From positions 372,001-436,000 of the forward strand of contig NZ_BAABWK010000001.1 in assembly GCF_040362765.1 (NCBI RefSeq): a DNA stretch of 64,000 bases, written 5' to 3'. The notes under the pieces were generated by a model, which saw nothing but the letters and a program-made list of their open reading frames with translations, had not been told where the DNA came from and searched no databases. The DNA comes from Pyruvatibacter sp. HU-CL02332. GTDB taxonomy: Bacteria; Pseudomonadota; Alphaproteobacteria; CGMCC-115125. Positions 19,489-28,269 of this stretch are shown here, in pieces. The translations under genes and the position numbers were made by a program. Numbering within the stretch: position 1 is the stretch's first letter; each line of letters starts with the position of its first letter.

Positions 19489-22400
19489 ATGACACAACAC
19501 AGCAGTTCAAAATGGGATTTCTGGATCGACCGTGGGGGCACCTTCACGGATGTGGTGGCACGTGACCCTGCGGGCCAGCTGCACACAGCCAAACTGCTGT
19601 CTGAAAATCCTGACAACTATGAGGACGCGGCGCTTGAGGCCATCCGCCGTTTTCTCGGAGTTGAATCGGACGCACCCCTGCCCGCCGGCAAAATCGACGC
19701 GGTAAAGATGGGGACGACGGTTGCCACCAATGCCCTGCTCGAGCGCAAGGGCGAGCGCACGCTGTTTGTCACCACCAAAGGCTTCAAGGATGCCTTGCGC
19801 ATTGGCTATCAGGCGCGACCGGACATCTTCAAACTCGCCATTGAACTGCCCGAGCTTCTGTACGCTGATGTGGTGGAAGCAACGGAACGCTACTCGTCCA
19901 GCGGCGAAGTTCTGATTCCCCTGGACGAAGCCCGCGCGCGCGCGGACATGCAGGCTGTGTTTGATCAGGGCACAAGAGTGGTCGCGATCTGCTTGATGCA
20001 CGGCTACCGCTATCAGGCGCACGAACAACGGCTTGCCGAGATTGCCCGTGACATCGGCTTCACCCAGATCTCCACCAGCCATGGCACCAGCCCCCTGATG
20101 AAATTTGTCAGCCGTGGCGACACGACTGTTGTGGATGCGTATCTGTCCCCCATCCTGCGTCGCTATGTGGATCGCGTGGCATCCGCATTGGACCGGGAAG
20201 CGACAGGCACCCGATTGATGTTCATGCAATCCTCCGGCGGCCTGACCGATGCTGATCTGTTTCACGGCAAGGATGCCATTTTGTCGGGACCGGCAGGCGG
20301 CGTGGTTGGCGCGGTGGAAACAAGCCACCTTGCCGGACATGACAAGATCATCGGCTTTGACATGGGCGGCACATCGACGGATGTGTGCCACTACGATGGC
20401 ACCTTTGAGCGTGCCTTTGAAACAGAAGTGGCGGGCGTGCGGATGCGTGCCCCCATGATGCGCATTCATACGGTTGCCGCAGGCGGCGGATCGCTGCTGC
20501 AGTTTGACGGCAGCCGCATGCGCGTTGGTCCCGACAGCGCTGGTGCAGACCCCGGCCCAACTGCCTATAGGCGCGGTGGACCGTTGACGGTGACGGACGC
20601 CAACGTGATGACCGGCAAACTGATGCCGCATCATTTTCCAAAGATCTTTGGGCCCAATGCGGACCAAACCCTGGACCTTGAAGCGGTGACGCAGAAGTTC
20701 AAGAAACTCGCGTCGGACATTTCATCGGCCACCGGCACAAAGTCAACGCCTGAGGAAATTGCCCAGGGCTTTTTGATGATCGCCGTTGAGAACATGGCCC
20801 AGGCCATCAAGAAGATTTCCGTTCAGCGCGGCTACGATGTAACGCGTTACGCCCTCACAAGCTTTGGCGGCGCCGGTGGTCAGCATGCGTGCTTGGTTGC
20901 CGATGCACTGGGCATGGAAACCTGCATCATCCACCCCATGTCCGGACTGCTATCTGCCTATGGCATGGGCCTCGCGGACATTCGCGCCACGCGGGCGGAA
21001 GCCTTGAACGTGCGGCTCGACGAAGAAGGTCATGCGAAATTGTCTGCCCTGCTGGATCGTTTGGGCAAGACAGCGGGCGCTGAGGTTGAAGCACAGGGGG
21101 TCTCCACCGATCACATCTCGCTGCAGCCAACCGTGCACGCGCGATACGAAGGCACCGACACGGCACTCGAGATTCCGTTTGGCAGCATCAACGCCATCAA
21201 GACATCCTTCGAGGACGCCCACCGCGCGCGCTTTGGGTTCTTTTCGCCTGACCATGCCATCACTCTTGAGGCAGGTGCGCAGGAAGCGATTGGGGCCGAG
21301 CCACGTCCGGCAGAAGAACAGGCCACCAACGCATCTGCACAGATCGAAGCGCCCACCAAAGAGACCGCCCGCGTGTATATGGAAAGCGCCTGGCACGACG
21401 CGCCGATCGTCAACCGGGCAGATGCAAAGCCCGGCACATACGTGTCGGGGCCAGCCATCCTGATTGAGCCCCACCAGACAATCGTCATTGAGCCCGGCTG
21501 GCGGGCCGATGTAACGCCACTCAATCACGTGATCCTGACCCGGACACACAAGAAACAACGCGCTGAAGCGCTCGGCACGTCAGCAGACCCGGTGATGCTG
21601 GAGGTGTTCAACAATCTCTACATGTCCGTCGCCGAGCAGATGGGCTTCACCCTCGAAAAGACAGCGCACTCGGTGAACATCAAGGAGCGCCTTGATTTCT
21701 CCTGCGCGATTTTTGACCGCGACGGACATTTGGTCGCGAACGCGCCACACATTCCTGTGCATCTGGGCTCCATGGGCGCCACCGTTGAAAGCGTCATTGA
21801 GCAACACCCTGACATGCAACCCGGCGACGTTTTTGTTCTCAACGCCCCCTACAATGGCGGCACCCATCTGCCGGACATAACGGTGGTGACGCCGGTTTTT
21901 GACGACACCGGGTCCAAGCGTCTTTTCTTCACCGCCGCGCGCGGCCACCACGCAGACATCGGCGGCCTGACGCCGGGCTCCATGCCGTCCAACTCCCGGA
22001 CGGTGGAAGAAGAAGGCATTCTCATTGACGGGTTCAAGCTGGTTGACGCCGGTGTCTTCCAGGAAGACGCCATGCGCACCCTTCTGACGTCAGGCCCCTA
22101 CCCGGCCCGCAACCCGGACCAGAATATCGCCGACCTGCGCGCGCAGATTGCCGCCTGCGAAAAAGGCGCTCAGGAACTGCGCAAGATGGTCGGGCAGTTC
22201 GGTCTTGAAGCGGTGCAGGCCTATATGGGTCACGTGCAGGACAATGCAGAAGAGGCCGTGCGGCGGGTCATCACAACGTTGAAGCCCAGCACCTTTGAGC
22301 TGACGATGGACAATGGCGCCACCATCAAACTCGCAGTCGAGATTGATGCCGACACGCGCGCCGCCACGATTGATTTCACGGGCACCAGTGCCCAGGTCGC

Positions 22401-23118
22401 AAGCAACTTCAACGCGCCGGATGCTGTGGCGCGCGCGGCGGTGCTCTACGTCTTCCGCTGCCTTGTTGACGACGCCATTCCGCTCAATGCGGGGTGCCTC
22501 AAGCCGATTACGCTGATCATTCCCGATGGGTGTTTCCTCAAGCCGCAGCACCCGGCAGCTGTGGTGGCGGGCAATGTGGAAACCAGTCAGGCCATTACCG
22601 ACGCGCTCTTCGGTGCGCTGGGTGTCATGTCAGCGGCCCAGGGCACCATGAACAACCTGACATTCGGCAACGAGACCTATCAGTACTATGAGACGATTGC
22701 AGGCGGGTCCGGCGCCGGGGCAACCTTCGACGGCGCAAGCGCCGTCCAGTCTCACATGACCAATTCCCGTCTCACAGACCCTGAAGTTCTTGAGGGTCGT
22801 TTTCCGGTTCTGCTCCGTCGCTTTGATATCCGCAAAGGATCAGGCGGTGATGGCGTACACAAAGGCGGCGACGGTGTCATTCGCGAAATCACCTTCCGCG
22901 AAAAAATGTCGGTCTCCATTCTGTCCGGCAGACGCACGACACACCCGTTCGGTCTGAGCGGAGGCGGAGACGCCCTGCCGGGAAGCAACGCCGTTGAGCG
23001 CGCAGGCGGGCATCGTGAAGCCTTGGCGGCCTGCGACGCTGCGGACATGGGTGCCAATGACACGATCATTATCGAGACACCGGGCGGCGGCGGTTTTGGC
23101 CCCCCATCAGGAGACTAA
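19489..23118 (+). CDS. Fused hydantoinase/5-oxoprolinase (HyuA-HyuB)
   Basis: ATP-dependent cyclic-amide hydrolase of 1209 residues. The first half is HyuA-like (FWIDRGGTFTDVVA near the N terminus, DMGGTSTDVCHYDG, the Gly-rich FGGAGGQHAC). The second half is HyuB-like (LDFSCAIFD, YNGGTHLPDITVV, GHHADIGG, ending GGGGFG). The fused architecture and length match eukaryote-type 5-oxoprolinases, which open 5-oxoproline to glutamate. I chose ATG 19489; upstream ATGs at 19408 and 19438 give weakly plausible extensions, and no strong ribosome-binding site decides. An SDR gene follows after 3 nt. Confidence 0.88.
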   Translation: MTQHSSSKWDFWIDRGGTFTDVVARDPAGQLHTAKLLSENPDNYEDAALEAIRRFLGVESDAPLPAGKIDAVKMGTTVATNALLERKGERTLFVTTKGFKDALRIGYQARPDIFKLAIELPELLYADVVEATERYSSSGEVLIPLDEARARADMQAVFDQGTRVVAICLMHGYRYQAHEQRLAEIARDIGFTQISTSHGTSPLMKFVSRGDTTVVDAYLSPILRRYVDRVASALDREATGTRLMFMQSSGGLTDADLFHGKDAILSGPAGGVVGAVETSHLAGHDKIIGFDMGGTSTDVCHYDGTFERAFETEVAGVRMRAPMMRIHTVAAGGGSLLQFDGSRMRVGPDSAGADPGPTAYRRGGPLTVTDANVMTGKLMPHHFPKIFGPNADQTLDLEAVTQKFKKLASDISSATGTKSTPEEIAQGFLMIAVENMAQAIKKISVQRGYDVTRYALTSFGGAGGQHACLVADALGMETCIIHPMSGLLSAYGMGLADIRATRAEALNVRLDEEGHAKLSALLDRLGKTAGAEVEAQGVSTDHISLQPTVHARYEGTDTALEIPFGSINAIKTSFEDAHRARFGFFSPDHAITLEAGAQEAIGAEPRPAEEQATNASAQIEAPTKETARVYMESAWHDAPIVNRADAKPGTYVSGPAILIEPHQTIVIEPGWRADVTPLNHVILTRTHKKQRAEALGTSADPVMLEVFNNLYMSVAEQMGFTLEKTAHSVNIKERLDFSCAIFDRDGHLVANAPHIPVHLGSMGATVESVIEQHPDMQPGDVFVLNAPYNGGTHLPDITVVTPVFDDTGSKRLFFTAARGHHADIGGLTPGSMPSNSRTVEEEGILIDGFKLVDAGVFQEDAMRTLLTSGPYPARNPDQNIADLRAQIAACEKGAQELRKMVGQFGLEAVQAYMGHVQDNAEEAVRRVITTLKPSTFELTMDNGATIKLAVEIDADTRAATIDFTGTSAQVASNFNAPDAVARAAVLYVFRCLVDDAIPLNAGCLKPITLIIPDGCFLKPQHPAAVVAGNVETSQAITDALFGALGVMSAAQGTMNNLTFGNETYQYYETIAGGSGAGATFDGASAVQSHMTNSRLTDPEVLEGRFPVLLRRFDIRKGSGGDGVHKGGDGVIREITFREKMSVSILSGRRTTHPFGLSGGGDALPGSNAVERAGGHREALAACDAADMGANDTIIIETPGGGGFGPPSGD

Positions 23119-23121
23119 CAA

Positions 23122-23799
23122 ATGACCACCATCGTCATCACCGGCGCAAGCCGCGGGATCGGTCGCGAGTTGGCCAGCCAGTATGCGACAGCAGGTGCCA
23201 CGGTCATCGCCACCTGCCGCACGCAGGACGCAGCGGATGCCCTCAAGGCTGAGTTGGGATCAGAGGCGGTCTCGACACCAATCCTTGATGTCTCAGATGG
23301 TGCATCTGTATCCGCGTTTGCCAGTGGCCTGGGCGATACGCCAATAGATGTGCTGATCAACAATGCAGGTGTCCTGGGCGACCAGTTTTCGTTCGGCAAC
23401 ATGGATTACGATGCGTGGACCAATGCCTTTGCCATCAACACCCTTGGCCCTATGCGCGTGACAGAAGCACTCGCCGGCAATTTGGTAGAGGGCGCCAAAG
23501 TCGCAACCATCTCCAGCCAGATGGGTTCCCTCCTCCGCGATACGCAGGGGTCCTACGCCTATCGGAGCACCAAGGCCGCAGTGAACAAGGTTGTTCAGTT
23601 GATGGCGCATGACCTCAAACCCCGCAGCATCACCTGCATCACCATGCATCCAGGCTGGGTGCAAACCGATATGGGCGGCCCAAGTGCATCCATCACCCCT
23701 GAGGAAAGCGCGAGCGGTATCCGAAAGGTGATAGACGGCCTGACGCCGGAGCAGACCGGCAGCTTCATCCAATGGAACGGCGAAACACACCCCTGGTAG
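23122..23799 (+). CDS. Short-chain dehydrogenase/reductase
   Basis: Classical SDR of 225 residues with the cofactor motif TGASRGIG at about 7-14, NNAG near 75, and the catalytic YRSTK (YxxxK). Members of this subfamily resemble C-factor/sniffer-type carbonyl reductases. It follows the oxoprolinase gene by 3 nt with an AGGAGA ribosome-binding site across the junction, so the two are co-transcribed. Substrate unknown; the link to 5-oxoproline metabolism is only positional. Confidence 0.86.
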   Translation: MTTIVITGASRGIGRELASQYATAGATVIATCRTQDAADALKAELGSEAVSTPILDVSDGASVSAFASGLGDTPIDVLINNAGVLGDQFSFGNMDYDAWTNAFAINTLGPMRVTEALAGNLVEGAKVATISSQMGSLLRDTQGSYAYRSTKAAVNKVVQLMAHDLKPRSITCITMHPGWVQTDMGGPSASITPEESASGIRKVIDGLTPEQTGSFIQWNGETHPW

Positions 23800-23890
23800 A
23801 CTGGCCTTGGGATTGGTCTTGGCCTTTTGCGACGGAATCCCGAGCGCCCTGCGTTTGACCCAATGGCATCAATGTCATTTGGGGGAAAAC

Positions 23891-24475
23891 GTGACCTTTC
23901 TGAACCTGTCGAAAATCTCCATCGTGCTGCTGAGCACAGTTCTTCTCGCAGCCTGCGGTGGTCCGGGTAGCAGCCGCGATGATCGCCGCGCTCAGGGCAC
24001 CGGTGACCCCGGCCTTCAGCATGGGGCTATTGTCGTCAAGCCAACCGGCTTGCTGCTGGCGGACATGGATATCAATCATGATCAGGAGACGGATCGAGAC
24101 GAACTCGGCAAGGCTGTGCCGATGCTGTTTGCCCAGATAGATCAGGACAATGGCGGCATCGTCAGCGGCATTGAATTTGCTGACTGGGCGCAAACGGCTC
24201 TTGGTGCCCGCTACCCCGTGCAGGGCCTCGCCAGCTTCGACACTGACAACTCGCTGGCGATTGAAGCAGATGAGTTTGCCAACGGTCTGAATGCGCTGTT
24301 CGCAACTTACGACAAAGACAATAACGGCCGCGTCACGCGAGCTGAGCTTTTTACGCAGCTCAACATTGATTCCCGCAACAGCAGGCGTGGCGGACAAGGT
24401 GGCGGTGCCGGAGGTGGACAGGGTGACAAACCGGGCGATGGCAGGCCTGACGGCGGTGGCCGACCGGCTGCCTGA
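23891..24475 (+). CDS. EF-hand calcium-binding lipoprotein
   Basis: Predicted lipoprotein of 194 residues starting at GTG 23891, preceded by GGGGGAAAAC. The signal peptide ends in the lipobox LAAC (Cys22). Four EF-hand-type loops follow: DINHDQETDRDEL near 61, DQDNGGIVSGIEF near 85, DTDNSLAIEADEF near 117 and DKDNNGRVTRAEL near 141. The C-terminal 40 residues are a Gly/Arg/Asp-rich tail of low complexity. Role unknown; calcium sensing at the envelope is inferred. The open frame extending to 23807 lacks a signal for translation. Confidence 0.75.
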   Translation: MTFLNLSKISIVLLSTVLLAACGGPGSSRDDRRAQGTGDPGLQHGAIVVKPTGLLLADMDINHDQETDRDELGKAVPMLFAQIDQDNGGIVSGIEFADWAQTALGARYPVQGLASFDTDNSLAIEADEFANGLNALFATYDKDNNGRVTRAELFTQLNIDSRNSRRGGQGGGAGGGQGDKPGDGRPDGGGRPAA

Positions 24476-24590
24476 CCCCTCTTCGCACCTGCACTGTAAG
24501 GGTGCGCCGCAGCGACGAATCCTGCTTCCCAAGCCGTAATCGGACTGTCACGCTTTGAGTCCCAAGAGGCTAATGCGGGAGGCCCCTCAC

Positions 24591-24683
24591 ATGACTGCAC
24601 GCGCTTCGAGACATGCGGCACTCTGGTTCTTCACAAGCGCAAGTTTTGCGTTTGTGGGTGCTGTCATTTTTGGCTTGATCTGA
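24591..24683 (+). CDS. Small predicted membrane protein (30 aa)
   Basis: An ATG at 24591 preceded by GGGAGG at a good distance opens a 30-residue frame, MTARASRHAALWFF and then a hydrophobic helix to a TGA. It lies in the gap between the EF-hand gene and the convergent metF. The basic N terminus and single hydrophobic stretch fit a small inner-membrane protein. It could be a chance frame; no homologue is recognised. Confidence 0.4.
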   Translation: MTARASRHAALWFFTSASFAFVGAVIFGLI

Positions 24684-24742
24684 GCCCGATCCACACTTTC
24701 AGCGACCCCGGACAGGTCTCCTGCTGCGACTAGGTTGTCACC

Positions 24743-25639
24743 TTATGCAGCAAGGGATTTGCCCGGACGCACGCCGAGAATATGGCACAGCGCAAACGCC
24801 GTCTCTGCCCGGTTGAGGGTATAGAGGTGGAATTGCTGAATGCCCTGATCCGCCAGCTTCTGAACCTGTTCAGCAGCCACCGACAACGCCACCAGCTGGC
24901 GTGTTTCCGGGTCATCATCCAGACCGTCAAACCGCTCCTTGAACCAGTCCGGCACACTCGTACCTGTGGCTGCAGACATGCGCAGATATCCCGCAACATT
25001 CCCCACCGGCATGATGCCCGGCACAATAGGTATATCGATGCCCGCACTGCGGGCACGGTCGACAAAGCGCAGGAAATTGTCGGTCTCGACAAAGAACTGA
25101 CTGATGGCACGCGTCGCGCCGCCATCAATCTTGGCTTTCAGCAGATCAATATCCGCATCAAACGAAGCGCTCTCGGGATGCTTTTCAGGGTAGCAGCCGA
25201 CCGAAATCTCAAATGGCGCGATCTTGGTGATGCCCGCCGCAAGCTCCGCTGCATTTGCATAGCCCCCTTCAAACGGGACGTATTTTTCACCGATACCGGA
25301 GGGCGGATCCCCGCGAAGGGCCACGATGTGCCGAATGCCCGCATCCCAATAATCCTGAATGACACCGTCAATCTCTTCCCGTGTCGCTTCCACGCAGGTG
25401 AGATGGGCAGCAGGCTTCAATGAGGTTTCATCCACAATGCGCTTCACTGTGGAATGCGTCCGCTCTCGCGTGGAACCGCCGGCACCATAGGTAACCGACA
25501 CAAATCGGGGGTTCAGCGGGGCAAGCTTCTCAATGGACGCCCACAGGGTCTGTTCCATCTTTTCCGTTTTGGGCGGAAAGAACTCGAAAGACACCTCAAT
25601 GGCATTCTCGGAAGACTGGTCGTCGGTACGCGTCGCCAT
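24743..25639 (-). CDS. metF: 5,10-methylenetetrahydrofolate reductase
   Basis: Flavoprotein that makes 5-methyl-THF for methionine synthesis. The 298 residues form the MetF TIM barrel: SFEFFPPKTEKME at the N terminus, FVSVTYGAGGSTRERT, HLTCVEATREEI, ALRGDPP and PGIMPV are all family signatures. Its ATG overlaps the stop of the upstream ArsR-methyltransferase gene by one base (TGATG), so it is the second gene of a coupled operon. Regulation by that ArsR protein is likely. Confidence 0.97.
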   Translation of the reverse strand: MATRTDDQSSENAIEVSFEFFPPKTEKMEQTLWASIEKLAPLNPRFVSVTYGAGGSTRERTHSTVKRIVDETSLKPAAHLTCVEATREEIDGVIQDYWDAGIRHIVALRGDPPSGIGEKYVPFEGGYANAAELAAGITKIAPFEISVGCYPEKHPESASFDADIDLLKAKIDGGATRAISQFFVETDNFLRFVDRARSAGIDIPIVPGIMPVGNVAGYLRMSAATGTSVPDWFKERFDGLDDDPETRQLVALSVAAEQVQKLADQGIQQFHLYTLNRAETAFALCHILGVRPGKSLAA

Positions 25640-26646
25640 CAGGCGCTCTCCTTCACGGACTGTTTGGTCCCTGGCCGGGACGGAGTTGCAAGGGCATCTC
25701 CTGCCGCGCCTTTCGCGGCCAGCCAGATTGATACGGTAAGTTGTGCTGTGTCGTCTTCGCCCGGCGCCAGATCGCGCACGGCTGCCATTTCCAGACCGGC
25801 CGCGCTGACAAAGTCAGCCATTTCGGACCGCGGAAAGCCAAGCCGCCGATGCGCATGCCGCTCACGCAGCGCTTCGATTTCATGGGGCGCAAAATCAACA
25901 ATCAAAAGCCGTCCGCCGGGCTTGAGCAGGCGAGCGGCTTCCTGGACGGCAGAGCGCGGATCATCGAGATAATGCAGGACCTGATGGATGATCACGATAT
26001 CGGCAGAACCGGCAGGCTCAGGCATTGAGAGAATGTCGCCATAGCGCACATGACAATGGGACAGACCCTTTTGCTCCAGATTGGCGCGGGCAATGTTGAG
26101 CATGTCGTGATTGGTGTCGTAGCCGATTGCCGTGTCAGCTACACCAGCGAGCAGCTCCAGCATCTGTGCGGTACCCGTTCCAAGATCGACAAGGACGGAT
26201 ACCTTTTCATCACCAACCATGGCGGTGACGGCTGCTTCCACATCCTTCTCGGAAACATAAAGGGCACGGACCTGCCCCCACTCGGCTGCATTGCGCTTGA
26301 AATACTCAGCAGCAAGCTCGGACCGTTCCGCGCGAACATCTGCGAGGCGCTCACGGTCGCGCATCACCACCGGATCATCCGGTGGCAGGAAATCCATCAA
26401 GGTATGAGCCAGTTGGCCGAAAGGTCCGCGTGTCTCCAGCCGATAGAACACCCAGCTGCCTTCCCGGAAACGGGTGATCAGCCCTGCATCTGACAAAAGC
26501 TTGAGATGCCGGCTGACGCGGGGCTGGCTTTGACGCAGAACATGGGTGATTTCAGAGACAGAGAGTTCACTTTCACTCAGGATGGCGAGCAGCCGCAGGC
26601 GGGTCGTTTCCCCCGCCGCGCGCAGCACCTGCAACAATGTTTCCAT
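25639..26646 (-). CDS. ArsR-family regulator fused to SAM-dependent methyltransferase
   Basis: Bifunctional protein of 335 residues starting at ATG 26646 with an AGGAG ribosome-binding site. Residues 1-90 are a winged helix of the ArsR type (SVSEITHVLRQSQPRVSRHLKLL); there is no metal-binding ELCVCDL motif. Residues about 105-335 are a class I methyltransferase with motif I VDLGTGTAQML at 153-163 and DIVIIHQVLHYLDDP. The fusion directly upstream of metF suggests a sensor of SAM or its product SAH that controls methionine synthesis; this is inference. Confidence 0.88.
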   Translation of the reverse strand: METLLQVLRAAGETTRLRLLAILSESELSVSEITHVLRQSQPRVSRHLKLLSDAGLITRFREGSWVFYRLETRGPFGQLAHTLMDFLPPDDPVVMRDRERLADVRAERSELAAEYFKRNAAEWGQVRALYVSEKDVEAAVTAMVGDEKVSVLVDLGTGTAQMLELLAGVADTAIGYDTNHDMLNIARANLEQKGLSHCHVRYGDILSMPEPAGSADIVIIHQVLHYLDDPRSAVQEAARLLKPGGRLLIVDFAPHEIEALRERHAHRRLGFPRSEMADFVSAAGLEMAAVRDLAPGEDDTAQLTVSIWLAAKGAAGDALATPSRPGTKQSVKESA

Positions 26647-26689
26647 GGTTTGCTCCTGATCAGCCGACCCGTTCGGCTTAGCACAGACT

Positions 26690-26701
26690 ATATAAAGATA
26701 T
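26690..26701. promoter_or_regulatory. Candidate ArsR operator, AT-rich near-palindrome
   Basis: ATATAAAGATAT lies 44 nt upstream of the ArsR-methyltransferase start in an otherwise GC-rich area. Near-palindromic AT-rich sites of this kind are typical ArsR operators, and it overlaps the likely -10 region (TATAGT on the minus strand). Autoregulation is inferred. Confidence 0.4.
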
Positions 26702-27195
26702 GTGCATGTCCAATAGCAATGAATGTGCCTTACGACACGTAAATGCACCAGCGATGGGCAAGTGGCTGGAAATCAAGCTATTTTGTAGGCGGAGGTCACC
26801 TGGATGGGGCCAAGAACGCGACATTTCCGCCACATTTTGAAGGGTCTGTGGGACCACACTATTTCGTTTATGGCGGCCACACCCCCCATATGATAGCTAA
26901 GAATCGGCGATAATGATGCACAGACTCAAAGTTGCTGGGGTTGAGCAGATTGCTCAGTCCATAGTCCAATTGGCCGATTGAAAAACGCGCGTGATCCCCA
27001 CTTAAAAGCCACGCGCGCTTCTCAGGGCCACAAGACACAGCGACGCTTGCAGACGATGTACATAGATGAGCCGCGGAACAGGGTAATTTCCCCAAATAAC
27101 CGCTGCCCCGTACACGATTGCGTAAGTGGAGTGGATCAGAATTGAGCCTAATGCGCGGATGATTTCATTATCGCGCAACCTGGAGGCGGATCGGC
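26702..27195. other. Gene-poor stretch upstream of mlaA
   Basis: About 490 nt without a convincing protein gene. Apart from the minus-strand terminator-like hairpin at 26981-27017 and the mlaA ribosome-binding site (GGAGG at 27182), I see nothing identifiable. Confidence 0.6.
26981..27017 (-). terminator. Intrinsic terminator-like hairpin in the mlaA upstream region
   Basis: Read on the minus strand: CGCGCGTG, a 16-nt loop, CACGCGCG and then TTTTT. No minus-strand gene ends here, so it may close an unannotated short transcript that starts between 27018 and 27195. Confidence 0.5.
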
Positions 27196-28101
27196 GTGAC
27201 GAAGATGGCGGCAGACAAGATTTTTGGCGGAAGTGCGTTCCATTCCGCAAACGGCAAGTCCGGACGGACTTTGGCGATTGGCCTGATTGCGACCCTGGCG
27301 TTTACGCTGGGTGCGTGCGCAACACGGCCTGATCCCGGCGATCAGGCAGCCATGGCGGCCTATCAGGAAGCCAATGACCCCGTGGAGCCGCTGAACCGCT
27401 ATTTCTTCGCCGTCAATGACCAGCTCCTTGATGGCCTGATCCTCAAGCCTGCAGCGCAGGGCTATGACGCCGTACTGCCTGGCTTTGCGAAAGATTCCGT
27501 TCGCCACTTCCTCGACAACCTGCGCACTCCGGTCATCCTCGTGAATGACGTGCTGCAGGGTGAGTGGGACCGCGCCGGCACAACCATCACCCGCTTCGGG
27601 ATCAATTCGACAGTTGGCGTTGGCGGCCTTCTCGACCCTGCAACCGGCTGGGGCTACGAGCGCCATGGCGAAGACTTTGGCCAGACACTGGCTGTGTGGG
27701 GCACTGGTGAAGGCCCGTATGTCTTCCTGCCACTGCTTGGCCCCGCCCCACCCCGCGACCTTGCAGGCTTTGTCGTCGATCAGGCATTTGATCCACTGAC
27801 ATATGTGTTCTGGAACCGCGACAGCGTCATCCCGCCGACACGTTTCGTTGTGAATGGTCTGGACCTTCGCGCACGGAACCTGGACACGCTCGACGAGATC
27901 GAACGCACATCAGTTGACTACTACGCTGCCCTGCGCAGCCTCTATCGCCAGAGCCGCAACAACGAAATCGCCAATGGTGAGATCGATCCGGACAATCTCC
28001 CGGATATCTCCGACATTGATTACGAGTTCGACTATGAAGACGGCAGTGATGCAATCGAGACAGAACCCGCGCCTGCTGCAGGCAACAATACGGGCATATA
28101 G
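27196..28101 (+). CDS. mlaA: Outer-membrane lipid asymmetry lipoprotein MlaA (VacJ)
   Basis: Outer-membrane lipoprotein that removes misplaced phospholipids from the outer leaflet. The 301-residue product has a signal peptide ending in the lipobox LGAC, then NDPVEPLNRYFFAVND, the GINSTVGVGGLLDPA segment and HGEDFGQTLAVWG, all MlaA signatures. GTG 27196 is preferred because GGAGG lies 9 nt upstream; the ATG at 27205 would be too far. The C terminus has an acidic extension. mlaC follows; the MlaFED transporter is not in the window. Confidence 0.93.
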   Translation: MTKMAADKIFGGSAFHSANGKSGRTLAIGLIATLAFTLGACATRPDPGDQAAMAAYQEANDPVEPLNRYFFAVNDQLLDGLILKPAAQGYDAVLPGFAKDSVRHFLDNLRTPVILVNDVLQGEWDRAGTTITRFGINSTVGVGGLLDPATGWGYERHGEDFGQTLAVWGTGEGPYVFLPLLGPAPPRDLAGFVVDQAFDPLTYVFWNRDSVIPPTRFVVNGLDLRARNLDTLDEIERTSVDYYAALRSLYRQSRNNEIANGEIDPDNLPDISDIDYEFDYEDGSDAIETEPAPAAGNNTGI

Positions 28102-28269
28102 CGACACGACCGATCTTTGCAGAGCCGGGTGAGTTGCATGTCAGCTTCGCCAGCTCACGCACAAGTGTGTGTACGCACCTTCATGAACGGTTCATTTGGA
28201 TGCTGATCTAAGTATTCTTGCATCTGAAATAGATTTCACAGCGTTTCGATCCGCCGGGGATATGGCACC

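Noticed and set aside
19507-20667. A 386-codon frame antisense to the oxoprolinase gene
   Set aside because: Lies wholly within a well-supported gene, shows no protein family features, and has skewed composition.
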